64,000 nt of DNA from Ketobacter sp. MCCC 1A13808 (GTDB lineage Bacteria > Pseudomonadota > Gammaproteobacteria > Pseudomonadales > Ketobacteraceae). The translations under genes and the position numbers were made by a program. How positions within the stretch are numbered: position 1 is the stretch's first letter; every line of letters begins with the position of its first letter. This document shows, one piece after another, positions 37,022 through 46,696 of the stretch. The notes beneath the pieces were generated by a model. It did not search any database and had not been told where the DNA came from. It saw nothing but the letters and a program-made list of their open reading frames with translations. Where the stretch lies: positions 1-64,000 of the forward strand of contig NZ_VRKW01000005.1 in the NCBI RefSeq assembly GCF_009746715.1, given 5' to 3'.

Positions 37022-38065
37022 GTGGTGAAAACGGCTTGGAATCTGACTGAGCTGGCTCAGTATCTGGGAGTAGAGCTGCTGGGGAATGCCTGCCATGAAG
37101 TGTCACGGGTTGCTACGCTTGGGCAAGCCGGACCCGGTGACCTCACATTTCTATCCAATCCCCTTTATAAAACCCAATTACAGTCGACCGGGGCAACCGC
37201 GGTGATACTGCACCCCGCCATGGCAGACGAATGCCCGGTGTCAGCATTGGTCACGGAGAGCCCGTATCTGGTCTACGCCACTGCGTCACACCTGTTTGAC
37301 CGGCGTCCACAACCTTCCGCCGGTGTGCATCCGACAGCATGGGTTGCCGATGATGTCGAGTTAGGTGAAGGATGCCGTATTGGCGCACATTCCGTTTTGG
37401 AATCCGGGTGTAGATTGGGCGCAAACGTTGAGGTCGGCTCCGGCTGCGTCATCGGGGCCCAGTCAAAAATCGGAAACGATTGTGTGCTCCACGCGAACGT
37501 GACCTTTTATCATAACGTCCGTGTCGGTGACCGCTGCCGATTTCACAGTGGCGTGGTGGTTGGCGCCGATGGGTTCGGGTTTGCCAATGAACAGGGTCGC
37601 TGGGTGAAAATTGCTCAGCTTGGCGGTGTCGCCATCGGTAACGATGTGGAAGTGGGCGCGAATACCACGATAGACCGTGGAGCGATCCAGGACACCCTGA
37701 TTGGTAACGGCGTCATACTCGATAACCAAATCCAGATCGCGCACAATGTCGAAATCGGGGAGGGTACCGCAATCGCTGGTTGTACCGGCATTGCAGGCAG
37801 CACCCGCATCGGAAAATACTGTACTATTGCCGGTGCGGTTGGCATTGCCGGGCACCTTGAGATTGCAGATCGTGTACATCTCACCATGCGGAGCGCTATT
37901 ACTAAAAGCATTACAGAACCGGGGTCATATTCATCGGGAACAGCAATGTCCAAGACCGGTGTGTGGCGTAAAAATGCCGCCCGGTTCCGGCAGCTGGATG
38001 AAATGGCACGCAGGATTCAAAAACTCGAAAAGCAGATTCAGGGCCGTGATCAATCGCCTGATTGA
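37022..38065 (+). CDS. lpxD: UDP-3-O-(3-hydroxyacyl)glucosamine N-acyltransferase
   Basis: Third step of lipid A synthesis: adds a 3-hydroxyacyl chain from acyl-ACP to the amino group of UDP-3-O-acylglucosamine. The 347-residue protein has the N-terminal uridine-binding domain (FLSNPLYKTQLQSTGA) and a left-handed beta-helix of hexapeptide repeats, with the catalytic His in IAHNVEIG (IQIAHNVEI) and a C-terminal helix. Three in-frame non-ATG starts cluster here: TTG 37016, GTG 37022 and GTG 37025. GTG 37022 was chosen because GAGAGG at 37007-37012 is then 9 bases away. Confidence 0.95.
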   Translation: MVKTAWNLTELAQYLGVELLGNACHEVSRVATLGQAGPGDLTFLSNPLYKTQLQSTGATAVILHPAMADECPVSALVTESPYLVYATASHLFDRRPQPSAGVHPTAWVADDVELGEGCRIGAHSVLESGCRLGANVEVGSGCVIGAQSKIGNDCVLHANVTFYHNVRVGDRCRFHSGVVVGADGFGFANEQGRWVKIAQLGGVAIGNDVEVGANTTIDRGAIQDTLIGNGVILDNQIQIAHNVEIGEGTAIAGCTGIAGSTRIGKYCTIAGAVGIAGHLEIADRVHLTMRSAITKSITEPGSYSSGTAMSKTGVWRKNAARFRQLDEMARRIQKLEKQIQGRDQSPD

Positions 38066-38156
38066 TTTATATCATGTTACGTTTAATGCGGTGATTTGTT
38101 TCTGGATTGTCCCTAAGCTAGTGATTTAAAATGAGATAAATTCCAACTATTGAACT

Positions 38157-38594
38157 ATGATGAATTTAAACGAAATCCAATCAATCCTTCCCCACCGGGC
38201 CCCTTTTCTGCAAGTAGACAAAGTCTTAGAACTGGTGGAAGGGGAATATATTCTGGCCGTTAGAGGCATATCCAATAACGAGCCGATGTTTCAAGGGCAC
38301 TTTCCGGGCAACCCTATATTTCCGGGCGTCCTGATTATCGAAGCCATGGCGCAGACGGCAGGTTTATTAGCTTTTAAAACCATGGGTAGCAAAGCTACGG
38401 AAAATAAAGCCTACGTGGTAGCCGGTGTGGATAATGCAAAATTTCGCCGGGTTGTCTTACCGGGTGACCAGTTAAAAATCAGGGCTACCATTAAAGGCCA
38501 CAAGCGCACTATTTGGAAATTCCTGGCAGTGGCGATGGTGGATGATGTCGAAGTAGCCAGTGCTGAAATTACGTGTGCTGAAAAGGATTTATAG
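38157..38594 (+). CDS. fabZ: 3-hydroxyacyl-[ACP] dehydratase FabZ
   Basis: Dehydrates 3-hydroxyacyl-ACP in fatty acid elongation and sits in the lipid A operon because it competes with LpxA/LpxD for the same acyl-ACPs. The 145-residue hot-dog-fold protein has ILPHRAPFLQVDKV, catalytic H48 in FQGHFPGNPIFPGV and E62 in IEAMAQTAG. Two adjacent ATGs (38157, 38160) have no clear Shine-Dalgarno sequence, and a 91-base gap separates it from lpxD. A separate FabA is encoded at about 50.5 kb. Confidence 0.96.
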   Translation: MMNLNEIQSILPHRAPFLQVDKVLELVEGEYILAVRGISNNEPMFQGHFPGNPIFPGVLIIEAMAQTAGLLAFKTMGSKATENKAYVVAGVDNAKFRRVVLPGDQLKIRATIKGHKRTIWKFLAVAMVDDVEVASAEITCAEKDL

Positions 38595-38595
38595 A

Positions 38596-39363
38596 TTGAT
38601 CCATCCTCAAGCAGTTGTCGACCCTAAAGCGAATCTGGCTTCAGATGTAGAAGTGGGTCCGTTTACCTATATAGGCCCCGGCGTGGAAATCGGCGCGGGT
38701 ACCGTCGTGCATTCCCATGTGTGTATAAAGGGGCCGACAAAGATAGGTAAGCGAAACCGAATCTTTCAGTTCGCTTCGGTTGGGGAAGACTGCCAGGATA
38801 AAAAGTACAAGGGTGAACCCACTACCCTGGAAATCGGGGATGATAACCAGATCCGGGAAAGCTGCACCATTCACCGGGGTACCATTCAGGACGAAGGTAT
38901 CACTCAGATCGGCAGCGGTAATCTTTTCATGGCGTATACCCATGTGGCCCACGATTGCCGAATCGGAGACAATAATATTTTTGCCAATAACGCCTCTGTT
39001 GCCGGGCACGTCCATGTTGCACACGATGTGATTTTGGCTGGTTTTGCCGGCGTGCATCAATTCTGTCGTATCGGGGCCTACAGTATGCTGGGTTTAGGCA
39101 CGCTAACGGGCAAAGATGTGCCCGCTTTCGTCATGGCCATCGGTAATCCTGCCAAACCGTCCGGTATGAATTTTGAGGGTATGCGGCGACGCGGGTTTCC
39201 GAAAGAATCGATACGGGTTCTGCGTGAAGCCTATAAAACCGTGTACATGCGCGGGCAACGGCTGGAACAGGCGATATTGCAGCTCGAAGCCTTGCCCCAT
39301 GACGACCTCCTGCAGTTATTTATCGAATCCATCAAGTCATCCGAACGTGGCATAGTCCGCTAA
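38596..39363 (+). CDS. lpxA: UDP-N-acetylglucosamine O-acyltransferase
   Basis: First step of lipid A synthesis: moves a 3-hydroxyacyl group from ACP to UDP-GlcNAc. The start is TTG 38596, one base after the fabZ stop, with AAGGA 9 bases upstream. An ATG at 38560 inside fabZ would add 12 residues that do not belong to the family. The resulting 255-residue protein begins IHPQAVVDPKANLASDVEVG and consists of hexapeptide repeats. The catalytic His lies in YTHVAHDCRIGDN, followed by HVAHDVILAGFAGVHQFCRIG, and the C-terminal helical domain follows RRRGFPKESI. Confidence 0.96.
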   Translation: MIHPQAVVDPKANLASDVEVGPFTYIGPGVEIGAGTVVHSHVCIKGPTKIGKRNRIFQFASVGEDCQDKKYKGEPTTLEIGDDNQIRESCTIHRGTIQDEGITQIGSGNLFMAYTHVAHDCRIGDNNIFANNASVAGHVHVAHDVILAGFAGVHQFCRIGAYSMLGLGTLTGKDVPAFVMAIGNPAKPSGMNFEGMRRRGFPKESIRVLREAYKTVYMRGQRLEQAILQLEALPHDDLLQLFIESIKSSERGIVR

Positions 39364-39377
39364 AACTGGGGGCTGAT

Positions 39378-40568
39378 GTGTCCGACCTTAATTCCGAAGC
39401 GAGACAACCATCGGCTCCGAAGTCGTTGACCATCGGTATTGTTGCTGGGGAAATGTCGGGTGATTTGCTGGGAGCAGGGCTTATAGCGGTACTGAAACAA
39501 AAATTCCCCGGCGTGCGTTTTGTGGGTATCGGCGGTCCCGCGATGATTGCAGCTGGCTGCGAAAGCTGGTTTTCCATGGAACGGTTGAGTGTCATGGGTA
39601 TCTTTGCAGTATTGGGGCGATTGCGAGAGCTGCTTGATATCCGCAAGACCTTGAAGCGGCGTTTTCTGGAGCAGCCTATCGATCTGTTTATCGGTATTGA
39701 TTCCCCGGATTTTAATTTGCCATTGGCGGGCTATCTGAAGCGACAGGGCGTTCATACGGTACACTACGTGAGTCCGACGGTGTGGGCATGGCGTCAGAAA
39801 AGAGTGATTAAAATCCGTCGTGATATTGACCTTATGTTGACTTTGCTGCCCTTCGAAGAAGATTTCTATAAGCAATATTCAGTCCCCTGTAAATTCGTCG
39901 GTCATCCCTTTGCGACCGCGATTGATCCGCAAATTGATCACCAAAAAGCAAAACGCTTTTGGGGTTACAACCAGAGCGAAAAAGTCATAGCCGTATTGCC
40001 AGGTAGCCGTGGCGGGGAGCTTAAATTTATGGCGCCCCTGTTTCTGGAAACCATGAGCATCATTAAGAAGATGGAACCGGATATAAAATTTATCGTGCCG
40101 CTGTCCTCAGCACAGCGCCGCGAACAATTCGAAACGGTGCTCAATCATTACGGTGAAGATATGCCCGTTCAACTGGTGGATGGTCATGCCCGCGAAGTGT
40201 TGGCAGGCAGTGATTTTGTATTGGCAACATCCGGCACGATTACCCTGGAGGCGATGTTGTTGAAGTGCCCGATGATAGTGGCTTATCGTTGGGGCGTGAT
40301 CACTCACGCGCTCTTTTCGCCACTGGTTAAAACGAAGTTCATTGCGTTGCCGAATTTGTTAGCCCAGGAAGAAATCGTTCCTGAGTTTCTGCAAGACGAA
40401 GCGACACCGGAAGCCTTGGCAAAAGCACTGTTTCAGTTAATGTACGATCATTCCCGTTGCGATCAGATGCGCCGCCGTTTTACCCAGATTCATGAACAGC
40501 TTAATACTAACGCCAACGAGAAAGCCGCTGAGGCCATCGCCGAGCTAATTCAAGAGCAGGCCGGTTAG
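39378..40568 (+). CDS. lpxB: Lipid-A-disaccharide synthase
   Basis: A GT19 glycosyltransferase that joins UDP-2,3-diacylglucosamine and lipid X into the lipid A disaccharide at the inner membrane. Motifs: IGIVAGEMSGDLLGAGLI, GIDSPDFNLPLAGYLK, YVSPTVWAWRQKR, LPGSRGGELKFMAPLF and ATSGTITLEAMLLKCPMIVAYR. 396 residues, slightly long through a polar N-terminal extension. The start is GTG 39378, with a run of five G upstream. Confidence 0.96.
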   Translation: MSDLNSEARQPSAPKSLTIGIVAGEMSGDLLGAGLIAVLKQKFPGVRFVGIGGPAMIAAGCESWFSMERLSVMGIFAVLGRLRELLDIRKTLKRRFLEQPIDLFIGIDSPDFNLPLAGYLKRQGVHTVHYVSPTVWAWRQKRVIKIRRDIDLMLTLLPFEEDFYKQYSVPCKFVGHPFATAIDPQIDHQKAKRFWGYNQSEKVIAVLPGSRGGELKFMAPLFLETMSIIKKMEPDIKFIVPLSSAQRREQFETVLNHYGEDMPVQLVDGHAREVLAGSDFVLATSGTITLEAMLLKCPMIVAYRWGVITHALFSPLVKTKFIALPNLLAQEEIVPEFLQDEATPEALAKALFQLMYDHSRCDQMRRRFTQIHEQLNTNANEKAAEAIAELIQEQAG

Positions 40569-40625
40569 CAAGTAATTAACCAATTAAACAGCTGCGTTTT
40601 CGGCGTACAGTAACAGGGGACAACG

Positions 40626-41216
40626 ATGCAATCTGAATTGAGTTTTTACGATGGACAACTGATTGCCGGAGTGGACGAGGTCGGCAGGGGGCCTTTAGCG
40701 GGCGCGGTAGTCGCAGCGGCGGTGATATTGGATCCGGCCAGACCGATTGCCGGTTTAACCGATTCCAAAAAGCTCACTGAAAAAAAACGCAATACCTTAT
40801 TTGATATTATCATGGAGCAGTCGTTGGCCTGGGCGATCGGTCGTGCCGAAGTCGATGAAATCGACCAGCTTAATATTCTCCATGCCAGTATGTTAGCGAT
40901 GAGCAGGGCGGTAGAGCAGCTGACGCCCCAGGCCGAATTCGCCTTGGTCGATGGTAATCGATGTCCGGCGTTGGCGTGTCCCTCCCGAGCCATCATAAAA
41001 GGGGATCTGACGGAGCCTTGTATCAGTGCGGCCTCCATCATTGCAAAAGTAACCCGCGATCGTGAAATGGGCGAGCTTGATAAACGATATCCCGGCTATG
41101 GCCTGGCTCAGCATAAAGGGTATCCCACCAAGGTTCATCTGACTGCACTACAGGAATTGGGACCGTCCGAGATACATCGCCGGAGCTTCGGACCGGTAGC
41201 AGCACTATTAGGTTAA
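40626..41216 (+). CDS. rnhB: Ribonuclease HII
   Basis: Removes ribonucleotides from DNA and RNA-DNA hybrids. The 196-residue protein begins with the type 2 signature [23 protein letters not shown] (Asp-Glu active site) and has [24 protein letters not shown] with the third acidic residue, and [21 protein letters not shown] precedes ATG 40626. The dnaE start lies 4 bases beyond its stop. Confidence 0.96.
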   Translation: MQSELSFYDGQLIAGVDEVGRGPLAGAVVAAAVILDPARPIAGLTDSKKLTEKKRNTLFDIIMEQSLAWAIGRAEVDEIDQLNILHASMLAMSRAVEQLTPQAEFALVDGNRCPALACPSRAIIKGDLTEPCISAASIIAKVTRDREMGELDKRYPGYGLAQHKGYPTKVHLTALQELGPSEIHRRSFGPVAALLG

Positions 41217-41220
41217 GAAT

Positions 41221-44200
41221 ATGAGTTCTTCATTTGTACATCTTCGTGTTCATACAGAATTTTCTTTGGTTGATGGCCTGGTTCGCATAAAGCCCATGGC
41301 GAAAGCCGCTTCGGCCATGAATATGCCTGCTATTGCCATGACTGATTTCTGTAATCTGTTTGCGTTGGTGAAGTTTCAGCGCGCAACCACCGGGGCGGGG
41401 ATCAAACCTATTTTTGGTGCAGATATACTCATTGAATCCGCCCATAGTGAAGACCCGCCCAGCCAAATTGTAGTGCTGGCGAGAAACATGCAGGGTTACC
41501 GTAATCTGACCGAATTGGTGTCGGAAGCTTATCTGCACGGTCAGAAGCTGGATAAAGCGATCATTTCAAGGGAGTACCTGAAGCAGAAAACCGAGGGTTT
41601 GATTTGCCTGTCCGGTGGCAAGCAGGCTGAGATAGGTCGCGCTTTATTATCAGGCAAAGCAGACAAAGCAAATGACTTGGTTCAGGAATACATGGGCCTG
41701 TTCCCTGACAGTTTTTATCTTGAGTTACAGCGTACCCAGCGTCAGGACGACGAAACTTATCTACACCTTGCAGTAGATCTGGCTGCACAAAATGATTGCC
41801 CTGTAGTGGCTACCAACGATGTGCGCTTCATTAATAAAGAAGACTATGAGGCCCATGAAGTCCGGGTGTGTATCTATGAAGGCTGGACATTAGAGGATAC
41901 CAGTCGCGAGCAACGTTACAGCGAAGAGCAATATCTTAAAGCGCCGGAAGCCATGTGCGAACTGTTTGCCGATATTCCCGAAGCCATCGAAAATACGCTG
42001 GAAATCGCCAAGCGCTGTAGTTTCGAGATTCCCCTTGGTACCTACTATCTACCGGATTATCCAGTGCCGCAAGGCATGACTCTGGATGAATTCATGATAG
42101 ACGAATCCAGAAAAGGCCTGGAAGAGCGGTTGGCATTTTTGTTTGATCCGGCTGCGCCGGATTTTGCCGAAATTCGCAAGCCTTACGATGAACGTTTGCA
42201 GATCGAGTTGGATGTCATACTGCAAATGGGGTTTCCCGGTTACTTTCTTATTGTTGCTGATTTTATTCAGTGGGCCAAAAATAATGGTGTACCGGTGGGC
42301 CCCGGACGTGGTTCCGGAGCCGGCTCCCTGGTCGCCTACGTTTTGAAAATCACCGATCTTGATCCCTTGGAATACGATTTGCTGTTTGAGCGATTCCTCA
42401 ATCCGGAACGGGTATCCATGCCTGACTTTGATGTGGATTTTTGCATGGATGGACGCGACCGCGTTATTGAGTATGTGGCGGAGAAATACGGTCGCAATGC
42501 AGTAAGTCAGATTATTACTTTCGGAACCATGGCGGCGAAGGCGGTGGTGCGTGATGTGGGTAGGGTGCAAAGCCGTTCCTATGGCTTTGTGGACCGTATT
42601 GCCAAGTTAATCCCGTTTGAGGTGGGTATGACCCTGACCAAAGCGTTGGAGCAGGAGCCACAGCTGCAGGAATTATTCGACCGCGATGAAGACGTGCGTG
42701 AATTGCTGGAAATGGCGCTCAAGCTGGAAGGGGTAACCCGTAACGTGGGCAAACACGCGGGGGGAGTTGTCATTGCGCCTTCTGCCCTGACGGATTACGT
42801 TCCGCTGTATTGCGACGAGCAGGGTAATAATCTGGTAACGCAATTCGATAAGGATGATGTAGAGTCTGCGGGCTTGGTCAAGTTCGACTTTTTGGGGCTG
42901 CGTACCTTGACTATCGTCGATTGGGCTTTGAAAACCATTAATCCGATTCTGCAAAAACAAGGTAAACCGGAAGTGGATATTGCCCGTATTCCTCTTGATG
43001 ATTCTACCTCGTTCGATCTGCTGCAAAAGGCTGAAACCACCGCCGTATTCCAGTTGGAATCACGGGGTATGAAAGATTTGATCAAGCGGCTTAAGCCTAA
43101 CACATTCGAAGATATAGTTGCGTTGGTCGCGCTGTTCCGGCCGGGCCCGCTGGGCTCCGGTATGGTGGACGACTTTATTGCCCGTAAACACGGCAGGCAA
43201 AAAGTGGATTACCCGCATCCGGATTTGCAGCCGATTCTTGATACCACCTATGGAACCATTTTGTATCAGGAACAGGTTATGTTGATTCCGCAGGTGCTAG
43301 CGGATTTCACTCTTGGTGGTGCCGACCTGTTGCGCCGCGCAATGGGTAAGAAAAAAGCCGATGTAATGGCTCAACAGCGGGCCGTGTTTGTAGACGGTTG
43401 TGCTAGAAACGGCATTGATGAAAAGTTATCAACCGATATCTTCGACACCATGGAGGAATTTGCGAAGTACGGTTTTAACAAATCCCACTCGGCTGCCTAT
43501 GCATTGGTATCCTATCAGACAGCCTGGTTGAAAGCGCATTATCCCAGCGGCTTTATGGCTGCGGTCTTGTCTGCGGATATGCACAACACCGATAAAGTGG
43601 TGACGTTGATTGATGAGTGCCGGCGCATGCAAATTACCATTGTCACACCGGACGTCAACGTCAGCCAATATAAATTTACGGTAAACGAACGCAGTGAAAT
43701 TGTGTATGGCTTGGGTGCGATAAAAGGTTTGGGCGAAGGTCCTATCGACGCTATCCTGGAAGGCCGCGAAGCTGACAAACCGTATAAGAATCTATTCGAG
43801 TTCTGCCGTCGCGTGGATTTGAAAAAACTCAACCGGCGCGCCATGGAAGCGTTAATACGTGCGGGGGCACTGGACAAGCTTGGCCCTGACCGTGCCACGT
43901 TGATGGCCAATTTGCAGGAAGCCACCCGTTACGCCGAACAGGAAAACAACAACCAGGCCATCGGTATTATGGATATGTTCGGTTCCATCGACGATGAGTC
44001 GGCCCCGGAACCTGAATGGATAAAGGCCAAGCCCTGGAGCGATGACGAACGCCTGAACGGTGAAAAAGACACTTTGGGTCTCTATCTCACCGGTCATCCT
44101 ATTGACCAATATCTGGATGAAATTTCGCATTTCGTAACCTGCCGTATTGCCGACGTCAAACCCGGTAATACCCGCGAGTCCCGTTCTATCGTCTCGGGTT

Positions 44201-44688
44201 TGATTATTGCGATGCGGGTCATGAAAAGTAAACGCGGTGACAAGATGGCGTTTCTGACGCTGGACGACAAAAGTGGCCGGCTGGAGGTTTCCATTTTTTC
44301 AGACACCTATGAAGAGTATAAGGATCAGCTGATTAAGGACGCTATTTTGGTGGTGGAAGGGGACGTCAGCATCGACGAATACTCCGGAGGCTTGAAAATG
44401 GTAACGCGGAAGGTGTTCAGCATCGCCCAAGCCCGTGAAAACTATGCACGCCTGATCAGTCTGGATATTGATCACTCGGTGCTGTCTAATGATTTTAGCC
44501 GTCAACTGCAACAGGCGCTGGAGCCCTACCGGGAAGGTGGCTGCCGGGTGCGGGTGCAGTATTCCAGACAAGGTGCCAATGGTCGCTTGTATTTAGGGGA
44601 CGACTGGCGGATTTCGCCGAAGGCGGAATTGATTAAACAATTAGAGCAGCTTTGTGGAGAGCGCTCCCTTAAAGTGCTGTATCGATAA
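41221..44688 (+). CDS. dnaE: DNA polymerase III subunit alpha
   Basis: The replicative polymerase catalytic subunit, 1155 residues, close to the E. coli length. The N-terminal PHP domain starts FVHLRVHTEFSLVDGLVRIK. The palm holds GPGRGSGAGSLVAYVL and PDFDVDFCMDGRDR with the catalytic aspartates D404 and D406. Next come the tandem helix-hairpin-helix region and an OB domain (SIVSGLIIAMRVMKSKRGDKMAFLTLDD). Same order rnhB-dnaE-accA as in pseudomonads. Confidence 0.98.
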   Translation: MSSSFVHLRVHTEFSLVDGLVRIKPMAKAASAMNMPAIAMTDFCNLFALVKFQRATTGAGIKPIFGADILIESAHSEDPPSQIVVLARNMQGYRNLTELVSEAYLHGQKLDKAIISREYLKQKTEGLICLSGGKQAEIGRALLSGKADKANDLVQEYMGLFPDSFYLELQRTQRQDDETYLHLAVDLAAQNDCPVVATNDVRFINKEDYEAHEVRVCIYEGWTLEDTSREQRYSEEQYLKAPEAMCELFADIPEAIENTLEIAKRCSFEIPLGTYYLPDYPVPQGMTLDEFMIDESRKGLEERLAFLFDPAAPDFAEIRKPYDERLQIELDVILQMGFPGYFLIVADFIQWAKNNGVPVGPGRGSGAGSLVAYVLKITDLDPLEYDLLFERFLNPERVSMPDFDVDFCMDGRDRVIEYVAEKYGRNAVSQIITFGTMAAKAVVRDVGRVQSRSYGFVDRIAKLIPFEVGMTLTKALEQEPQLQELFDRDEDVRELLEMALKLEGVTRNVGKHAGGVVIAPSALTDYVPLYCDEQGNNLVTQFDKDDVESAGLVKFDFLGLRTLTIVDWALKTINPILQKQGKPEVDIARIPLDDSTSFDLLQKAETTAVFQLESRGMKDLIKRLKPNTFEDIVALVALFRPGPLGSGMVDDFIARKHGRQKVDYPHPDLQPILDTTYGTILYQEQVMLIPQVLADFTLGGADLLRRAMGKKKADVMAQQRAVFVDGCARNGIDEKLSTDIFDTMEEFAKYGFNKSHSAAYALVSYQTAWLKAHYPSGFMAAVLSADMHNTDKVVTLIDECRRMQITIVTPDVNVSQYKFTVNERSEIVYGLGAIKGLGEGPIDAILEGREADKPYKNLFEFCRRVDLKKLNRRAMEALIRAGALDKLGPDRATLMANLQEATRYAEQENNNQAIGIMDMFGSIDDESAPEPEWIKAKPWSDDERLNGEKDTLGLYLTGHPIDQYLDEISHFVTCRIADVKPGNTRESRSIVSGLIIAMRVMKSKRGDKMAFLTLDDKSGRLEVSIFSDTYEEYKDQLIKDAILVVEGDVSIDEYSGGLKMVTRKVFSIAQARENYARLISLDIDHSVLSNDFSRQLQQALEPYREGGCRVRVQYSRQGANGRLYLGDDWRISPKAELIKQLEQLCGERSLKVLYR

Positions 44689-44707
44689 TGACAGAATCCG
44701 GCTTCGC

Positions 44708-44738
44708 GGCAAAATATGAGCATAAATAACATTTTGCC
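44708..44738 (+). other. Inverted repeat after dnaE
   Basis: GGCAAAAT (44708-44715) and ATTTTGCC (44731-44738) are reverse complements with a 15-base spacer, in the 163-base spacer between dnaE and accA. A weak terminator or the edge of the accA promoter region; no T-run follows. Confidence 0.35.
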
Positions 44739-44851
44739 ACAAATTCGGGGTATGGCGGATCGATCATCTAGTCGACAGCTTTAGCTGCTTACTTTAAGGT
44801 AGAGGCAGCTCCATTCTCCTCAAAATAACAACGTAACAGGATCAGTAAACT

Positions 44852-45805
44852 ATGAATCCTAACTATTTGGATTTCGAGCAACCCATTGCTGAATTGGAAT
44901 CCAAGATTGATGAATTGCGTAATCTTGGCAAAGGCTCAGACCTCAATATCAACGATGAGGTAAAACTGTTAAAAGAAAAGAGCCTGTCGCTGACGGAAAG
45001 TATCTTTTCGGAATTAACTTCATGGCAAATTGCCCAATTGGCGCGGCATCCCCAGCGTCCTTACACGTTCGATCACATAAAACGGATTTTCAGTGACTTT
45101 GATGAGCTGCACGGGGATCGTACCTTTGCAGACGACAAAGCAATTGTTGGTGGTGTGGCCCGCCTGGACGGAAAGCCGGTGATGATTATCGGCCATCAAA
45201 AGGGCCGCGATATCAAAGAAAAAGTGCTGCGCAATTTCGGTATGCCGCAACCGGACGGCTACCGCAAAGCCATGCGATTGATGCAAATGGCAGAACGATT
45301 CAAAATGCCGGTACTCACCTTTATTGATACCCCGGGTGCATACCCGGGTATCGAAGCAGAAGAGCGTGGCCAAAGCGAGGCCATTGCACGCAATTTGGCA
45401 GTGATGGCCAGCTTGCGTACTCCTATTATCGCTACCGTAATTGGAGAGGGCGGCTCCGGCGGTGCGTTGGCTATTGGTGTGTGTGACCATTTACAAATGT
45501 TGCAATACAGCACCTATGCCGTTATTTCACCGGAAGGCTGTGCCTCCATTCTCTGGAAGAGTGCTGAATATGCCTCTGATGCTGCCGAAGCCATGGGATT
45601 GACTGCCGAGCGTCTGCATGAACTCGGGTTGGTGGATCAGGTGATACCGGAGCCGTTGGGCGGTGGACACCGAAATTACGACGTGGTTGCTGATGCAATG
45701 AAGGCCGCACTCATCGAAAATCTGGAGCGGTTGTCTTCCAAAGACGAAGAAACCCTGATGTCAGAGCGCTATCAACGTTTAATGAGCTACGGTTTCAGCG
45801 GGTAA
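44852..45805 (+). CDS. accA: Acetyl-CoA carboxylase carboxyltransferase subunit alpha
   Basis: Forms the carboxyltransferase with AccD, making malonyl-CoA for fatty acid synthesis. The 317-residue protein begins [20 protein letters not shown] and carries [71 protein letters not shown] and [15 protein letters not shown]. Length is normal. Downstream lies a TauE-type exporter, whereas pseudomonads usually have tilS after accA. Confidence 0.97.
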   Translation: MNPNYLDFEQPIAELESKIDELRNLGKGSDLNINDEVKLLKEKSLSLTESIFSELTSWQIAQLARHPQRPYTFDHIKRIFSDFDELHGDRTFADDKAIVGGVARLDGKPVMIIGHQKGRDIKEKVLRNFGMPQPDGYRKAMRLMQMAERFKMPVLTFIDTPGAYPGIEAEERGQSEAIARNLAVMASLRTPIIATVIGEGGSGGALAIGVCDHLQMLQYSTYAVISPEGCASILWKSAEYASDAAEAMGLTAERLHELGLVDQVIPEPLGGGHRNYDVVADAMKAALIENLERLSSKDEETLMSERYQRLMSYGFSG

Positions 45806-45814
45806 CCCTATCTA

Positions 45815-46600
45815 GTGGAATTACTGATCTATCCGGTGCTGGGAATTGTTGCCGGATTGGCCGCCGGTTTGCTTGGCGTGGGTGGCGGCCTGATCATTGT
45901 GCCGGTGCTGATTTACGCATTTACTTCGCAAGGGTTCTCACCGGAAGTGTTGACACACATGGCGGTGGGGACGGCGCTGGCCACGATGATCGTGACTTCC
46001 TCCGGATCCGCTTATCAACACCATAGAAATGGCGCCGTTGTCTGGTCGGTATTTCTGTGGTTTGCGGTAGGCTTATCGGCAGGCGCGCTGCTTGGTGCTA
46101 AATTGGCGGATTTGCTGCATGGTCGCATCCTTCAAATATTACTTGGATGCTTCGCAATTCTACTGGCCTTGCAAATGGCGGCGGGTAAGAAAGCAAAACC
46201 CTCTCGTGCTTTGCCGGGGAAGCCGGGTCTGGTTTTGGCAGGGGGCATAATCGGTTCTATTTCTGCAATCTTCGGTATCGGCGGCGGCTCACTCAGTGTG
46301 CCTTTTTTCTCCTGGTGTAATATGAAGATGCAACAGGCAGTGGCAACCTCCGCTGCCGGTGGGCTGCCTATAGCGGTGGCCGGCTCTGCCGGGTTTATCT
46401 ATACCGGCTGGAACGAAGCTGGTTTACCACCACACAGTGTGGGCTATATCTACATTCCTGCGTTGATCGGTATCGCCATTACCAGTGTGGTATTCTCCCA
46501 AATTGGAGCCCATTGGGCACACAGACTTCCTGCGGCGACCCTCAAGAAAATATTTGCTGCCCTTTTGGTTGTAGTAGGTATCAAGTTGGTCATTGGATAG
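45815..46600 (+). CDS. TauE/SafE-family membrane permease
   Basis: A 261-residue inner membrane protein of the sulfite exporter/TSUP family with about eight hydrophobic segments and the duplicated glycine motif: GLLGVGGGLIIVPVLIY near the N terminus and IFGIGGGSLSVPFF after the middle. Transported anion unknown (sulfite, sulfoacetate or other organic sulfur/carboxylate anions in relatives). Start is GTG 45815, 9 bases after the accA stop, with only a poor ribosome binding site, so it may depend on read-through translation from accA. Confidence 0.85.
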   Translation: MELLIYPVLGIVAGLAAGLLGVGGGLIIVPVLIYAFTSQGFSPEVLTHMAVGTALATMIVTSSGSAYQHHRNGAVVWSVFLWFAVGLSAGALLGAKLADLLHGRILQILLGCFAILLALQMAAGKKAKPSRALPGKPGLVLAGGIIGSISAIFGIGGGSLSVPFFSWCNMKMQQAVATSAAGGLPIAVAGSAGFIYTGWNEAGLPPHSVGYIYIPALIGIAITSVVFSQIGAHWAHRLPAATLKKIFAALLVVVGIKLVIG

Positions 46601-46696
46601 CGAATCCGGCTTTCATCCCCCCCGCGGTTAGGGTAATGTCACGCTTTTGCAATAAACACGTAATAGCCTGCGCCGAGCTTCTAAAGGACCCTAATT

